Source of the DNA: Cyanoderma ruficeps
Lineage: Eukaryota; Chordata; Aves; Passeriformes; Timaliidae
Length of the DNA: 64,000 nucleotides
NCBI GenBank assembly: GCA_008694505.1
Contig: VZDJ01000056.1
Span: 1,740,461-1,804,460 of the forward strand
Reading direction: 5' to 3'
Shown: positions 1 through 14,300 of the stretch, piece after piece
How the letters are laid out: each line of letters starts with the position of its first letter
How positions within the stretch are numbered: the stretch's first letter is position 1
The notes under the pieces: model-generated
What the model was told of the DNA's origin: nothing
The model's input: the letters and a program-made list of their open reading frames with translations, nothing else
The model's database searches: none
Program-made: the position numbers and the translations under genes

Positions 1-2165
1 TGGAGGTACATTCCACAAATCACACAAGAAATGCACAGCTCCTCTCCAGGTCACTGTCCCAAACAGAAGCACACTCCTGCTGCTTCCTGCTGCCATGAAG
101 CAACATACTTCTGTGGAGGGAGACATCCTCCACCCCAATCCTAATATGACTGCAGAAAACAAACCACAACAACTCCTTGCACTTCTTCACAAGGGTTTTC
201 AAACAGAACTGAAGCACATTCTGGCTGAATAACCCTGCCACCATCATTCCCTGCCCCAGAAACTTGATCTGCAAGAGATACCACTTAAACCCAGATGACA
301 AAGAGCACAAGCATCTGGGGTTCAATTATATCCATGAACCTCATCGCTGCTCCCCCCCGCTCTATCCCCAGCTTCTGGTAAATGTAATCCTGACACATGA
401 TTTTGCCAAAGTCTGGCTTTCCCCAAGCACAGTGGCCAAAGCCCAGAGTCCCCTCCTTACAACTGAGTGCAGCCTGCTTAGTGCAGGTGGTGTCCAGAGC
501 CTGCCCCATGTACCTGCCAACAGCTTCAGTGCAGAAGAGGTACAGGCAGTGAGGCTGCAGCTTTCACCTGCTGTGGGGTATCAGTCTCTCACCTGGTGAG
601 ATCAGCAAAGAAGAAAAACCCATCCTCCCAATATGCCCACACCTGAAGCAAGTCCCTGCCACACTCCAGATCTCCAAACCCTTTAGCCATGAGAGCCACC
701 ACCACCACTACAGAAAACAACACCCTGAAGTTGCAGGGGATCCTTGCCCAGTTCCCACATCACATAATAGAAGCACACCTGGCACAGTATTATTTCAAGC
801 TCTTGCCTCAGGAACTGACCAAAATGACTGCAAAAGCTGGCCATGGCAGCCCAGTGCCTGTGCAGGATCACCATGTGCTTCACTCAATGCCTCTTCTCCC
901 TCCCAGAGCACAGCATGGGAAAGCATACCTGGCCTGCACCTGGAGACCCGAGACTCCCCCAGCACACCATTCCAGAGATGAGCAGCTCCAAGGGCAGCCT
1001 GTCTGGCAAGGCAAGCTTTACGCAGCCTTATCACCCGCTGATTAGTGCCAAGGAGAAGAACACATTACCCTCATTAAGAATCCAGGCAGACAACATGAGA
1101 TAACATGACTTACTGCAGAACACAGATTCAAAAACATTCATTAATACAAATAGTGAATTTCCTGGAGAATAATGAAGCTACAAGGCTCAAGGCTGAGCAA
1201 AGCCAGAAGGTCGCAGAGTGGGACAGCAGCCCTGTGGAAGACCCAAAAGGTCTTTCAAAAAAGATTTCCAGTGACCCCTCTTCCTGGACTCACCAGCAAG
1301 TCAGCCTTGTCCTACCACAATGGATAAAAATAAAGGGGAAAGTGCTGTTTCCAAGAAGAAGGTGTTTAAGAACCTCTTAAAAAGGGCTGCTCTCCCTTCT
1401 TTTGTGCATTGAAAGCTACTGCTTTCTAAGAATGCAAGGATTCTGGTCTCTACTGTATTCCCAAAGATGCTTGTTCAGAAAGCAAAGCTTTTAAATTCTG
1501 AACACTTTGAAGCAATGAAAAGCTAGGGAAGACCTGGAAATCTCTTTTTTTTTGTTGTTTTTTTCCAATCTAAGTACTAAAATAGCAGGTGAAGACAGTG
1601 CCTTCCACATAGCCAAGTACCTCCCTGTCCCCATTAGGGAAGCACTGCCCAGTTCTGCCAGTCTTATAAAGCTGACAGTGACAGTGCTGACCTCCTTTCC
1701 CATATACTTATTAAGACTTTAATCCAGTTTTCTTCCTCTGCTGGTGGTAATTCAACAAATATTCTGGCATGAGCCAGTTTAGGAAGTGTGCTATTGAACC
1801 ACAGAACAGGATGGCTTCTATCCCCAGGCAGTAGGAAGTCCCCAGAACAGCTCCCTCACCATTCCCAACAGCTCACAGTCTCCTCCCTGCAGTGTATTGT
1901 ACAAAGGAGTAGCTACTGACTTAGGCTGAGCTTTGGGAGCTACTTCTGAAAGGAGAAACAAAAAAAAAAACAAAGGAAAACCAAACATAAACCAGAAATG
2001 TAAATGTCCAGACATAAATAAATTAAAAGGAAACCATGCCTGAAAGTGGGTGGGAAGGAGGACAAAGAATGGGAAGCACGACATTCAGACTCAGATGTTC
2101 TTGCACTCCAAGCCAACACAGTGAGGGCAGTGCAGGCTGCATATGACAGGCAGGGTTTGCACACA
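1..2165. other. 3' flank of ABTB1, no gene recognised
   Basis: No frame on either strand gives a recognisable protein, and I see no splice-bounded exon. The right part must contain the ABTB1 3' UTR on the minus strand. On the plus strand there are AATAAA hexamers at 1329-1334 and 2017-2022. In mammals MGLL converges on ABTB1 from this side, so a long 3' UTR from such a neighbour could lie here, but nothing coding supports that. Short A/T tracts occur near 1548-1565 and 1960-1970. Confidence 0.5.
1718..1723 (-). promoter_or_regulatory. ABTB1: candidate ABTB1 poly(A) signal (ATTAAA)
   Basis: Reading the minus strand downstream of the ABTB1 stop codon, the first common poly(A) hexamer I see is ATTAAA here, about 445 nt past the stop. 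Plus-strand AATAAA motifs nearby are in the wrong orientation for ABTB1. The assignment rests only on the hexamer and its distance. Confidence 0.3.
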
Positions 2166-2372
2166 TCAGCACTCGAGCCCTATACTGGCCAGGAGGTTTT
2201 CTAGAGCTTCAAGTTTCTGGTTGGCTTCCTCAATGGCACTGTAAGTCTGCACGTTGCTGGTGATGTGGAAGCGGATGTCATCGACCAGAGGGATGGAGTC
2301 AGTCTCCTGCCGCTCCTCCACGGCCTCCGCATTCTCCTTCACAGCAGCCGCAAACTCCTCCAACTCCACCAG
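2166..2372 (-). CDS. ABTB1: ABTB1 coding exon 12 (last, stop TGA 2166-2168)
   Basis: This exon encodes residues 410-477, starting LVELEEF after a CAG acceptor at 2374-2373 and ending SIGLEC then TGA. It contains the invariant RQETDSIPLVDDIRFH block and a predicted helical EEANQKLEALENLL tail, a likely coiled-coil or BACK-like segment. It is phase 0 with exon 11. Confidence 0.96.
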   Translation of the reverse strand: MVELEEFAAAVKENAEAVEERQETDSIPLVDDIRFHITSNVQTYSAIEEANQKLEALENLLASIGLEC

Positions 2373-5300
2373 CTGGACCACAAGGACACGAGAACCATTA
2401 GGAAGACAAGAAGACAGGTAAAGAGATGCAAAGGGTTGGAATAATGGTCTCAGACACTGTTAAAGGATCCCACAGAAAAGAAAGGAAAGCTAAGGTACAT
2501 AGAGACCCAAGTCCTCCTACACTTGGAGATGCATCCTGCCATCCATCCAAAGGAGACAGCAATACTCCAACAATAAATAGTCTCAGCTGAAGGCAGTCCT
2601 GCACCTCCAACACTGCCCTGTAACACCTTCTAACTAAACGTCCCTGGTTCTGGTATTGGGGCACATACACAATATCCCCCCCAAAAAGGCTCCCCAGCGG
2701 GAACCAGGAGATTTTGCCAGACATTTCTGGGCAATGTGTTCTAGCAGAGAAGCCAGTGGGTGCTTATGCCCATTTCAGAACTGGGAGCCACAAATGACTA
2801 CCCTCCCATGACTCAGCCCCACCACCACCAGCAAGGCAGCTGCTCTGCTCTGCACTTAACCTGACAGAATTGGGTCACCCATGAATGATTCTGCATCAGG
2901 TTCCCCAGGAATGTGTGGTGAGCTGAGGGGTGAGAGGCAGTTTCCATCTGTCTACGTTACTGAGCTGTGCCTGGGCACAGCAGGTTGCTGAGCTCTGCTC
3001 TACTACCACACTGCCAAAATCTCTCCCTGCTGCCATCAGTGCATCTCCACAGGATGCTGGCAACCACTGATGTCTGAACATCAGCTGGGGTGGGTCTGTC
3101 TGTGCCAACACCCTTAAGAAGACACACTGCCAATGCTGGGTTCAAGGACTCCTACTCTGCTTAGAGAGACTGCATTCTCTGCAGTCCTAGAGAATGGGGA
3201 ACACACAAGCAAAGCCCTGTCCTGATCACTACTGGGGATATTCAGCATCTTTTAAATCCTTTTTCAGAACCCTGAATCTGGGTACATGCTGATGTACCCA
3301 AGCTATACCGTGAACAAAGTAACAGCCCCAAAACTATTTCCTTCATTGTTTTCTTATGCCAAAAATAATTTCACACCTTTCAAGCTGCAGGTGAAAATGT
3401 TACATTCCCACGTGAACTGCACAAGCTGTTTAAAAGGTCTGTCTCAGCATAATAATCCTTCATAGGTTCCAGCTAATCCTTCCTTATGGCATCTTTCTCC
3501 AAGAGTCCTGAGACTAAACTATAATCACTCAGGATAACACTTAAATTGAGCCCCATAAGGAAAACTTCAGTGTTAAATTCACTACTTCTTGCTGTTCGAC
3601 ATCAAATTATCCACTGAGCAAATCCCTACTATTTGATTTGTCATCCTGAAGGAGACTAGAGGAGAGATTGATTTCTTCTATCTAGAGCATTATGCCAGGA
3701 AGAATCTCCCTCAGAAAACACACAAATACATTTCCTGCTCAGAGCTCCCCTACACACCCCTTTGGCTTCTCCAGGCTGCAGCTGGTGTATTCAGGCAATG
3801 TGGCTACTTGGGCACAGTGGCTGAAAGTTCAGTGGAAATCACCTGCCCCTGGTACTTGCAAAGCTTTTTGGGCAACTTTTTCACCCCCACATTCCACAGG
3901 GATGTGCTAGCCAGGGACCAAACTGTGTCTTACTGTGATGACATCAGGTACTTCCACACTCCTCCTCCTCTGTCTGAACTCACCGTGTGCTTTGCTACTT
4001 AACTGCTGCTCATTTTCTAATGAGAAGAGATAATCCAGAGAGGACAACTATTAACTCCAAACCAAAGTACAACCATTGAATCTGTTGTCTCCACGGCTCA
4101 GATACGGGGGCATGTGTGGTCACTGCCACGGGGAGTGTTTCGGTACCTTCTCGATGATCTTGGCCATGTACTCTGTGCACTGGTCCTCCAGTCGGGTCAG
4201 CTGGAACAGCTTTGCAATCCTCCAGATGTTGATGATGTTGTCCTCGTCGAGGATCTGTGCCAAGGTCCTGCCACAGAGGCGCTTGAGCCCAGGCAGCAGG
4301 TACATGTCTGCCACACACAGCACATCATAGGCATTCTCTGGAGACAGCTGACAGTGCAGAGGGGAGTTACTGCCCAGTCGTAAGCATGCTGCTTATTGCT
4401 GGCAAACTAATGTGCTGTTTGGCCCATTACTGGACAAGTGCTGACTACGGAGAGACAGGAGCTTTGTCCTTCAGGCTGTGTCTCCCACTCAGTTACCACA
4501 CAGGAATTTAAAGTGCAGCAGGGAGTTTCTCATGCTGCAGGTAACCCCACTAGCTAAGCACAGGGCAGTGCTGAAACACCCAAGTGCACCTGGCTGCTAA
4601 AAAATGTTTGCTGTGACAGTGGCAGGTCGCTTTTACCAGACGTACTTCCAAGAGACAAACAGAAGAGGCTGGTGGGAAAGAGAACCTTGTCCCCACATTT
4701 TTCCTCCACTTTATACTGCTGGATTCACATTTTGTGAAAAATATGCAAAATTCTCTTAAGAGCCAGCACAACCTCCCTGGCACCGAGGGTACACTCAAGG
4801 ACAGAAAACTGAACACAAAATAAACTGTAGGTGAGGCCCAACTGGGTAAGAATGTATTTTGCACATGAAATACTAGTGGAGCTCCAGCATGCATTCAGAA
4901 TGGACTAAATTAATGGACCAGATGCTCAAACTTAAACTGTTGTGAATGGCCTTTAACATTTTGAGGCTCTTGAGCAAGAGAACCATGTTCTCATTTCCCT
5001 CTTGGGTACTTTTAAGTACATAAAAAAACTCTGTATATAAAGTTGGAGACACCACCTCCAGCTTCACTCAACCTCTCCCCCCTGGCCAGGCAAATCCTAT
5101 TTTTGTCGGCCATCTGCGTCACTAACCTGGAACTAGAGTCTCTCTCTGTTCCTGCCAATGTGAATTGCAAAGAGCTCAGTTACCCACATCCGTTGTAACA
5201 GTGGATCTGCAGGATGCTGCATGCCCTGGCTGTGGAGGAAGGAAGGGCCCTTGCATTTAGAGACAGAGCAGCTGATCTGGATGGAGAAATGGCAATGGGT

Positions 5301-8300
5301 GCAGCCTGGCCCACTCTCCTGATAACTAGTGAGCAGCAAACACACTACCCTGCACATCTATACCTGTGGTTGTTCACTCTGACAACTGCAAACAGCTGAC
5401 CTTTTTCTTCCCCTACAGCTGTCTGCACATGTGTTTGGAGAGACAACTACCAGCAAGAGACCCAGCTGTGTAACACCCTGCAGCAGCTGGGCAGAAGAAT
5501 GCAAGATGAAGGAGAGCCATGCCACGAGGGCTATGTATGCACATGACGTAAAAAAGCTCTTGGGGTTATTAATCAAGCACTGTTTGTCCCTTCATAAGCT
5601 GCAGAAACCTCAGGAGTTGGAGGTGTTTGAGCCAGTAGTATTGATGGTTGCAGCTCCCAACTGCTTTATCAAGGACAAACCTGGCAAATGTTCCTCCAAG
5701 AACTCCCCTTGAGTCTACACAGGTATTCTGATCAACAACTTGTCTTTGTGTCTGGAACCCTTTATGTCTTCCACACACACTCTTCCCCCTACCTGCAAAC
5801 ACTGTCCCTACTGCATGGCAGAGAGACACCATAAATCCTTTGCAAAGAAAAACATGGAATTGAGCGTGCTGATACTTGGCTGGAGAAACACAGAACAGGG
5901 AAAACACTCCACGTGTAAACATGGATCCTGAGCTATATTCCTGTCTTCCCGACCATTTTTTCTGGTAGTTTCTCATGATAGGTGAAGTCTCTGCAGAAGC
6001 TCACGGTGGAGTCCTTTCAGCTACTCAGTGTAATATCCAGGGTCTGGCCTTGGAAAGACAGACCTAGCTACCCCTCCTGCTTTGGGGGATACTTCCAATG
6101 TGCCCTGTACACAATGGTTTGATCGATTCTGCCCCCCCTCAAGGACCTTGGCCTTGTGGTGTGTCTCCGTTGGCCTCAAGTCAATGCCCTTACCTCTCTT
6201 TTGCCCACCCCCAGACCCTCGACTTAAGGGGAGACGGGGGTGGGGTTCTCTCTCGCCTCCTGGCTTTGGCTCTTTTCACCTTCTCCTCCCACCCTGGCTC
6301 GGGGTGAGGGGAGAAAATAAAATGGATCCTCGTGCTTAACAAAACAGAGACTTGTTTTGTCTGTTTCCTTGCTGGCACCTGTACCTCCCCGGACCACGAC
6401 GAACACTGTAGCTACGCAATGCTACAGCTCACATCTTGGCCGCTCAGTTTGAAAGCCAAGCTATGCACCATTCTGCACATGAAACGTATGAGTAAGATCC
6501 TTTTAACTCCTACACATTCTTGTAGGTCTGTCCTCCTGACCCAAGCCCAGACGGAGCAGCTGAGGCATTCCTTGGAAAGGAATAGCTGCTTGGGAAACAT
6601 CCTTCCTGTGAGTCATCATGAGGAGGGCAGGCAGACTGGAGAAGCGCAAGGGAACAAGGTCAGGAGGATCTTCAGGCAACTTCTTTCTCTCACTGCCTGC
6701 CCTTTCAGCAAGTGGCTGAGGAAGAGTGCAGGCAAGTGAAGGACCAGCTCTCTGGCATACCAGTAGCAATCCTGCCCTTGCTGCCTGCCAAACACATCTC
6801 CCCTCACTGCTACCTGGAGGTGAACAGATCGGCAGAAACAAGGTCACAGCTGTGTGCACTCTCTGTATGTGGCACCGAACCCACAGCACAAACACCACTT
6901 GGGGGAAGTGACACTGGCAGGTGCAGCAGCATCTCCAGTCACCGCCCTGATGCCAGAATGTGTTCTGGGATCTTGCACCGAGACCTGCTGAAAGCATTTG
7001 CCACAAAACCAAAGTAGGAAGCTATATAAACATTGGGATTTACTGCATCTTCCATTAGGCTGAAAACTAAGTGGGTTAGGGCTATTTTGTTACTGCTTGT
7101 GATACTGAGCACAGCAAGGCACTGGTCTCCCAGTGGAACCTTTGCCCACTCCAGTAATAAATAACAGTGGAAATAATGACTTGCTACAAATGGAAAAGTA
7201 GGCTATGATGCCAAGAGTAAATAAGCAGAATCTCTCAACCTGTCCCGATCTCCAAATGTGTTCAATCTGCCATCTACTGGCAGATGCTTCCCTTATCTTT
7301 CCACAGAACCCAAGAGGGAAAGCTGCAAAGCCATGTATTTATTATGTCAACAAACAGCCTGCAACCTAATTTCCTAATTTTTATTGTGTGATCAAAAACT
7401 AGAGATTTTCTTCCTGAACATCATGCACGTGAACTACAACCGTGCCTGGCAAACACTACATCCCAGTATGTGGATACCTGAGACAAAACTGAAGTAGCAG
7501 AGTAGGTCAGTGAAATTTAAGAATATACACACACACACCCTGCTCCAGATTTAGAAAAATATTGCTGAAAACACCAGCACTGAAGGAAGGACAAATGGCT
7601 GGGCTCACCTCTGTATCATCACTGTAGATGTAGTAGAGGATTCGGATGAAGATGTCTTCTGAGATGTTGTGTAGAGTCACCACAGGGATGCTGGGCTGTG
7701 TCTGTAGCTCCTCACTCTCACTGAAATGATCTTCAAGAAGGGCTTTGAAATAATCACTGCGACCACAGAAAAATGCCTGGAGAGGAATGAAAAACCAAAA
7801 CATTGACATCTTACTCACTGCACCAAACCAAAGGGCACTACCAACCAGCTGTCAGAGCAGCTCAAAGATATTTCAGAAATTCAGACTCTGTAACTTTGAT
7901 TTTCCCTACATTTTGAAGCTGTATCTCCAATATTTTTCTAGACCTCACTCTATCCATGCCTACCCTCAGAACCACAAACACAAATGGTAAACTCAAGAGA
8001 TTCAAAATTAGCATGGCACTAGGGCAGGACCTTGAGTTGAGGCTGGATGTCAAAATTCATTCTTACTGCTGTTCATCTGCCAATCAAACATTCCTCTCTC
8101 CAGACACTGAACTCATAAGCCAGCAGCAGCAGATTTTGCAGCTGTGAACGCTGTACCTGAATTTACAAATTTATCTCCATTCCTCTGCAAGAAAGGCAGG
8201 TTTTGCTGCTTTGTTAAATGCTTTAAATGCAGTTTTCTAGCTGAGTCAATGCTGCTTCTGCAGAGTATATACAGCATAGGAGTGGGGGACACAAGTAGAC

Positions 8301-11300
8301 TAGATCCATGGCAAAAAAGGAGGAGAAGGAAGTACAACACAAGCACATACCTTATGGCACAAGAAGTTGTAATCTTCCACCCGGAAGCACACGTCGGGAC
8401 AGCTGTTGAAGTTGTCGGTGCTGTCAAACGGCAACTCCCCAAAACCAACCTAGGAAGAGAAACCAGAAAACCCTTCCTTCAACATTCCTGCTTTAAACAC
8501 GCTCAGGGTCCCAAGTTCAGACTCCTATGTTTTCCCAGAAGATGCCATCCCTCTATTCCCTCAGCACAGTGCAGAGCACCAGAGATGCTCTGAACAGATT
8601 CCCATGTCAGGAAATAAAGAACTGGCACTTCTGATAAGAGATATTCCTGGTACAGCTGCCTCCTTTATCCATGGTCATTTCCTGACTCTCCATGCACCAT
8701 TGGAAAGTGTTTCTCTGCCATCTAACAAGGCAGACAACCAGGAAGAGGTGAAGTTCTTCATGCAGTAGCATAGTATCGCAAGCATACTGGAGCTTAGGAC
8801 CAGCCTTTTACTGGGTACATGTAAAAACCCATAGATTACATCCATGTACAGACCAGTCTGAAATGGTTTGGCTACAATAATTGCCTCACTTGAATAATCC
8901 AACATTGCTAGAGCACATTTTAGATTTTTGATTTGATTTGCAGCCAAAGATAGAGTTGTTGCAGTATTAATACTCGAGTCAATTATTTTAACAACACACC
9001 TCCACCCAATCCCACATGCCAACAAAGACAGCACACACCAAAAAAAAAAAGTTTGCCTTATGTTATTTTAAAGTGATACTTCCAAATATTTTCCCTTTCA
9101 CCTTATTCTGTATACAGTGTAATTCAATTGAAAAAAAAAAGTTTATATTCATTGACACGTAGCCAAGACAATCTTTGGAAACAGATTCCCCTGGTTCTTG
9201 TTTTCTGTAAACATATCCCTGAGGTACCTAGGATAAGCAGTTTATCCCTGCTGTCTTTCATCCAGGAAAATTACATCCCAAATTTGCACCCAGGAAAACC
9301 CTGGGCTGATGATAAAGATCATATCAATAAAAGATCATAAAGCAGACTGCCCATTTCCAACCCACCTGCCTCCAGCCACACTTCCAGCTCTGCTGAGGGG
9401 CCAGATGACTCCTCCCTGCTGAGCTAAACAAAGACACGGACTGGAACAACACCGGGCGGGAGTTCTCAGCCAGGCTCAGTGAGGTTTCTCACAAAACACA
9501 TTCTCGGATGTGGCAAGGCACCAAGCTGGCAAAAGCTCACATCACCACTGACCATGGCAATCTGGACCCATCTACCATGCTCTTTGTCTGTCCACAGCAA
9601 CACTTGGCAGCTCCTGATTCCTAATCACAGGAGAAGCCCAGTGATGTAAACCATGCACACAGCTGTTGCAGTGATGCTGGCTCTCCATAGCACTCCTCCC
9701 CTGCAGTCCTGCTCCACTGGGCAACTCCTGTTCCAGAAGAGATGCAGCAATTCAAGGAATGGTGCCCACCTGATCTATCACCTGCTTTTCATACAGCTGC
9801 AACACAAAGAGCACCACCTCATCAAGGTGAGATGAAATTGTCCCGTTTGTAGATTCCCCAGGCTGCTATTTTACTGTTATTTGTGTCTCATATTTCAAGG
9901 CTTTGGTCCATGGTCTGGGGGTCTGCAGCCTCACTCTGTGGCAATGTGTTACAAACGCCAATATCATGATACAACTGCCCACTCTGTTTGTCTTGCTGTT
10001 CCCCCCACCCTATGCCCACAGCTTCCATGTTCTCTCCTACAAAATCTGACATAAATCTGAAGGCTACAGATATGCAGGCACATCACAGGTAAAACAAACC
10101 TAGAAACAAACTTGGGCAAGAGGCCACTCTGCAGCATAAATGTGTTGAGATATGTGTTGAGATAAATGCCACATCTCCTATGTGCATCTCTGCTCTCTTT
10201 TCATTGTCCAAAGGTAAATCTCTAAAATGAGTCCATCCCTCTGGAACGGAGATGGGAGTTTTATTTGTCTGACTTTGTCTACTGAATTATAAATTCCTCT
10301 GGGCTCAATTTCCTGCTTCTAGCCTTGCCTAGTCCCCACTCTGCTGCTCAGGTTTACAAGGTTATTTTCAATTTCTACTACAAAAGCAGGTTCATTCTTT
10401 GTTTCTCCTATTCAGCATGAAGTGGCTGTGCAGAATTTTCCCTTTTACTCCCCTTTCAGGTTTCTACTATTTCTACTCTCCTCTCTTGTCAAGTTTGAGG
10501 AATTTAATCTCCTTTTCAGGATCTGCCTGCAGAAAATTGGCTTATTCCTCTCACCACCCCTATTCATACAACCTCCTTCATGGGCCTCTGCCCAGGCAAA
10601 GCACAGCTGCCAAAGTCAAGTATTCTGCCCAGGGAGCACAACACAGTCCAGCCTACAAGGTGCAAGCACATTCAAAATAACTCAATCACCATACAGAAAC
10701 AATCTGAATACTCTCACTCTCCACTGTCATGTGTGGAAGACCACATCTTTGCTGCTACAAATTTCCTATTAGAGCTTAAATAGAAATGTTGCTGGAGGCA
10801 AAAACATACTAAACAAATCAGTGGCAGCAAATTGTACCTTGTCCAGATTATCTCAGCAAGAAAATTGTAAATAAATTACAACACAAAATACAGGGGTTGG
10901 TGATCCAAGAGAAGATTAGCACCTCACAACCAGATGCAAGTGGATTGGATTAAAAAAAAACCAAACCCTAAACTGGAAACATGTTGTAAATATTTCAGTT
11001 AATCTGCCCCTGCCAAAGGAGCAAAGTCACTGCCATGAACAAGCACACTACACAGCTGCAGACAGACAAGATGGAACCCATCTGCTTGTTTCAAACTGTT
11101 CTTCCTATCCATTACAAAATCTAGTTTTACCCTCAAAGTGGGAAGTGGTCTCTTTATTTGCAGCCACACCACATGTCAATATAGATAGAAAGAACAGTAT
11201 TTCATGGTAAACTCTGACTCTTTTATGTCTTACTTCATCTTGGTTTGGTACATAAGATCTCAGTTAAAAGGTAACTGAAAAACAGTTACAAGGAAACCAT

Positions 11301-14300
11301 GTACCTACAGTGGAATATGCTGGATGCCCTGGGGTCTGTAACACAGAGGTCACCCGGCAGACATGAAATGAAGAACCAGGGAGACAGTGGGAAGCCACAT
11401 GTTTTTTTACAGTTGCCTGGCTTTTCATGTCATTTTACTTAAATCTATCACTGCTAAATTTTGCAGCAAACTGAGGAAGCAGCTGTTGTGGACAGAAAAA
11501 TCCTGGCCATTACTACTTTAAAACAAAACAGAGACAGCAACCACACTTACAAAATAAAACAATGGGGAAAAAAAGACTTTCAAGCACAAACAGGAAAGAG
11601 AAACAAGGTACTAGAATGATAAATGTGTTTGAGATTTCAAAGAATATACAGTTCTCAGTCTAGAAAATAATGAGCTGTAATTGGATATCTAACATTCATT
11701 ATTGTTTTAGTTGTGTAAGATGCCACTGACCATGAAATTGGAATAAACAAAGTTTCATACATCATCCAAGTATCAAAGACATTACGTGCAAATTATTTGT
11801 TTACACTGAAACAGAAAGCTGTATACATCCCCATTTCAAATAATATGGCATTACATGACATGCAGCAGCTCAAAATGTTTCTTGCCAAATTCTAGAAATG
11901 TTGGCTTTTATCCAGAAGCCAACTACCTGTTTTGTTCTACATAAGCTGGAAAAAAAAAGTAATGCATGTTTCCCTTCAGAACACAGATGTCTATGAGCGA
12001 CTACTCAGTTGTTCCTGACATTTTAGCTTAAATAGTTGTATTCTACTCTTTGTATGGTAGCAAACCCTGCAAGAATGAGTATGTGCAATGCCTCTGCTCC
12101 AAAACAAAGATGTCTGATTCACAAATTTTAACAATTTGAAAACATTAGAATAAGAGATAAACGGCAAACAAACAAAAACAAACCAACAAGAAGTACCTAG
12201 AGAGAGAAAAATGGGAATCTTTAAGAATCTAACAGGGTTAAACCAAGTACCCACACCTGTGCACGGCACACAAATTCTCTAGTGAGCAGGTGTGTATGGC
12301 CATGCCCTCTTCACTTGTACAGCTGTAATAACTCTAATGCTGCCTTCATTCCAATCTATGAACACAGCAAGAACACCACAGCTTACAATTCACAGCACTG
12401 TCAGATGACTACATTATTCCAAGCTCCTTCCTTCCTTCCAGCTCCTATTCTACAAGAAAGAATTAAGAAGAAAGTGTTTCTAGCTCTAGAAGAACAGCTT
12501 AACAGGAGTATGCCATCAAGGTCTGAAAACAAGCAATCCAACAGCAAGTATTCTTTTTATTTGTGAAGTGACTTAAAATATATGTAAATCTCACTATTTT
12601 GGGGTCCATGATATTTTTTTAATTCCTGGGGACATAATCTGAAGCTTACTTATAGTATCACCTCCTTTTAAAGCCTGCAAACATACAGAAAAGCATATTG
12701 AAAGCCACAAAAAAAGGTACAGTTATTTGGAGGAGGCAGGCTACACAGGAAAGATTTCTGAACTGGTAGTTGTAAACTTGATGGAGAAAAAAACTCCCTC
12801 TATAGTGAAATATATCTGAAAAAGCCAGCACAAAACACGTTGGCTTATTAAAGTAAGAAACTTTATTCATGTACACACACACTCTGCACCAGGCAGGTCT
12901 ATTTGGCAGGGGACAGAAAGAGAAAAGGCAAGAAAACTTTACTCTATCACTCAGTCATACAACCTCTGGGTACAGCAGCCACCTAAAATGAGTCCACATT
13001 CTTAAATACAGTGGTTGGTATAAGAAAAAGGACAAAAAAAAGGACATACATAAGTCTAAAATGAATCTGCTGAGATTACAGAAAACACCACATGCAGAAA
13101 GAAAGAAGACAACTAATAGTTATCCTGATCTGCAAATGGGAGAGAAGATCCACATATGTGATCTTAGCTAATAATACAATGGTATTTTAACATCAACCTG
13201 GGGGCTATTTCTGAGGGACAAGACATAGTTAGGAAAAGTAGATCTACTGCCAGTCAAGTTAAATTCGCTTCAGAGGGACTTACATTTCTGCTGGAAATAT
13301 TTTCAGAGTTTGGAAGCATCTCTCCAATGCAGTGTGTCAGTTCCTAGTAAGCAAGCCCAGCAAGCCATCTTTCACCTATATATCCCTTTGGGTATCCAAT
13401 GCCTGCTGCTACAACATTTCTAATTCTCAAGAAGGATGGCAAAGAGAAGAGCTGGTGGCCTTGTCCAATTGTATTCAATGGGGAAATCCCCACCAACCAC
13501 ATGGAAAGGGTTTTATTTACCAAGATCCCTGCTGGGGAGAATGCCCAAGGGGCAAGACCAGCACGGATGGCCTCATCACACAATTTTACAGTATTTCCGA
13601 GCAATAAAGGCCTTTCAGCATTTGGAGCACCAGGAAACAAGCAAGCACATCTGTATAGCAATGATGTGACTGGACACAAGTGAGCAGATATCCCAGCCCC
13701 AGAGAGCCCACAAGGAGTAGAAGTGCTCCCTACCCGCAGTTCAGCTGGCAGGGCGCAGTCTGCCAGGAGAGCCAGATCTTCCTGCAGCCGGCAGTTACCT
13801 GTGGGCTCAATCGTCAGCACTTTCACACAGGTCCCTGGCTTGGAAGAGACTGGAAGAAGCAAAAAAAAACAGAGGAGAGATGCCTGAATTCCTCTACAAA
13901 CATTCTCTCTCTCCCGTTTAGATAAAAGACATGCCAGGAAAACCAGTATTATTGCTGTTCAGCTTTTACTGCAAAACACACACAATTCTTCCATGCACAC
14001 ACACATTCAGCACCCCTCAGGGTGGCCAGTGAGCAGGGCTAGAAGTGGACATACATATTGTTGTCTCTCCTCAAACCCCTACTTAATTCCTTATGCTGGA
14101 ATATCAACTGTGGGGAGCAAAGTTGGCACAAGCATATTTTAAGCCCAATTTGCTCTTTGGAATCCATGTCATCAATTACAGTTAAAGACCATGATCTTTA
14201 CAGGGATCAGGGCTGCCTGATCCCTGTAGAAGCCACTCACACACTGCCTTCCCCAACCACCCCTACAGCTGACAGAATCACCTAAGGTAAAGCCCATGCC

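Noticed and set aside
8675..9034. 119-codon minus-strand frame in ABTB1 intron 8
   Set aside because: I could not match it to any family, and it lacks splice sites that would join ABTB1 in phase.
14199..14228. Hairpin as a microRNA gene
   Set aside because: Arms of 13 bp with a 4-nt loop are too short for a Drosha/Dicer substrate, and flanking bases do not pair.
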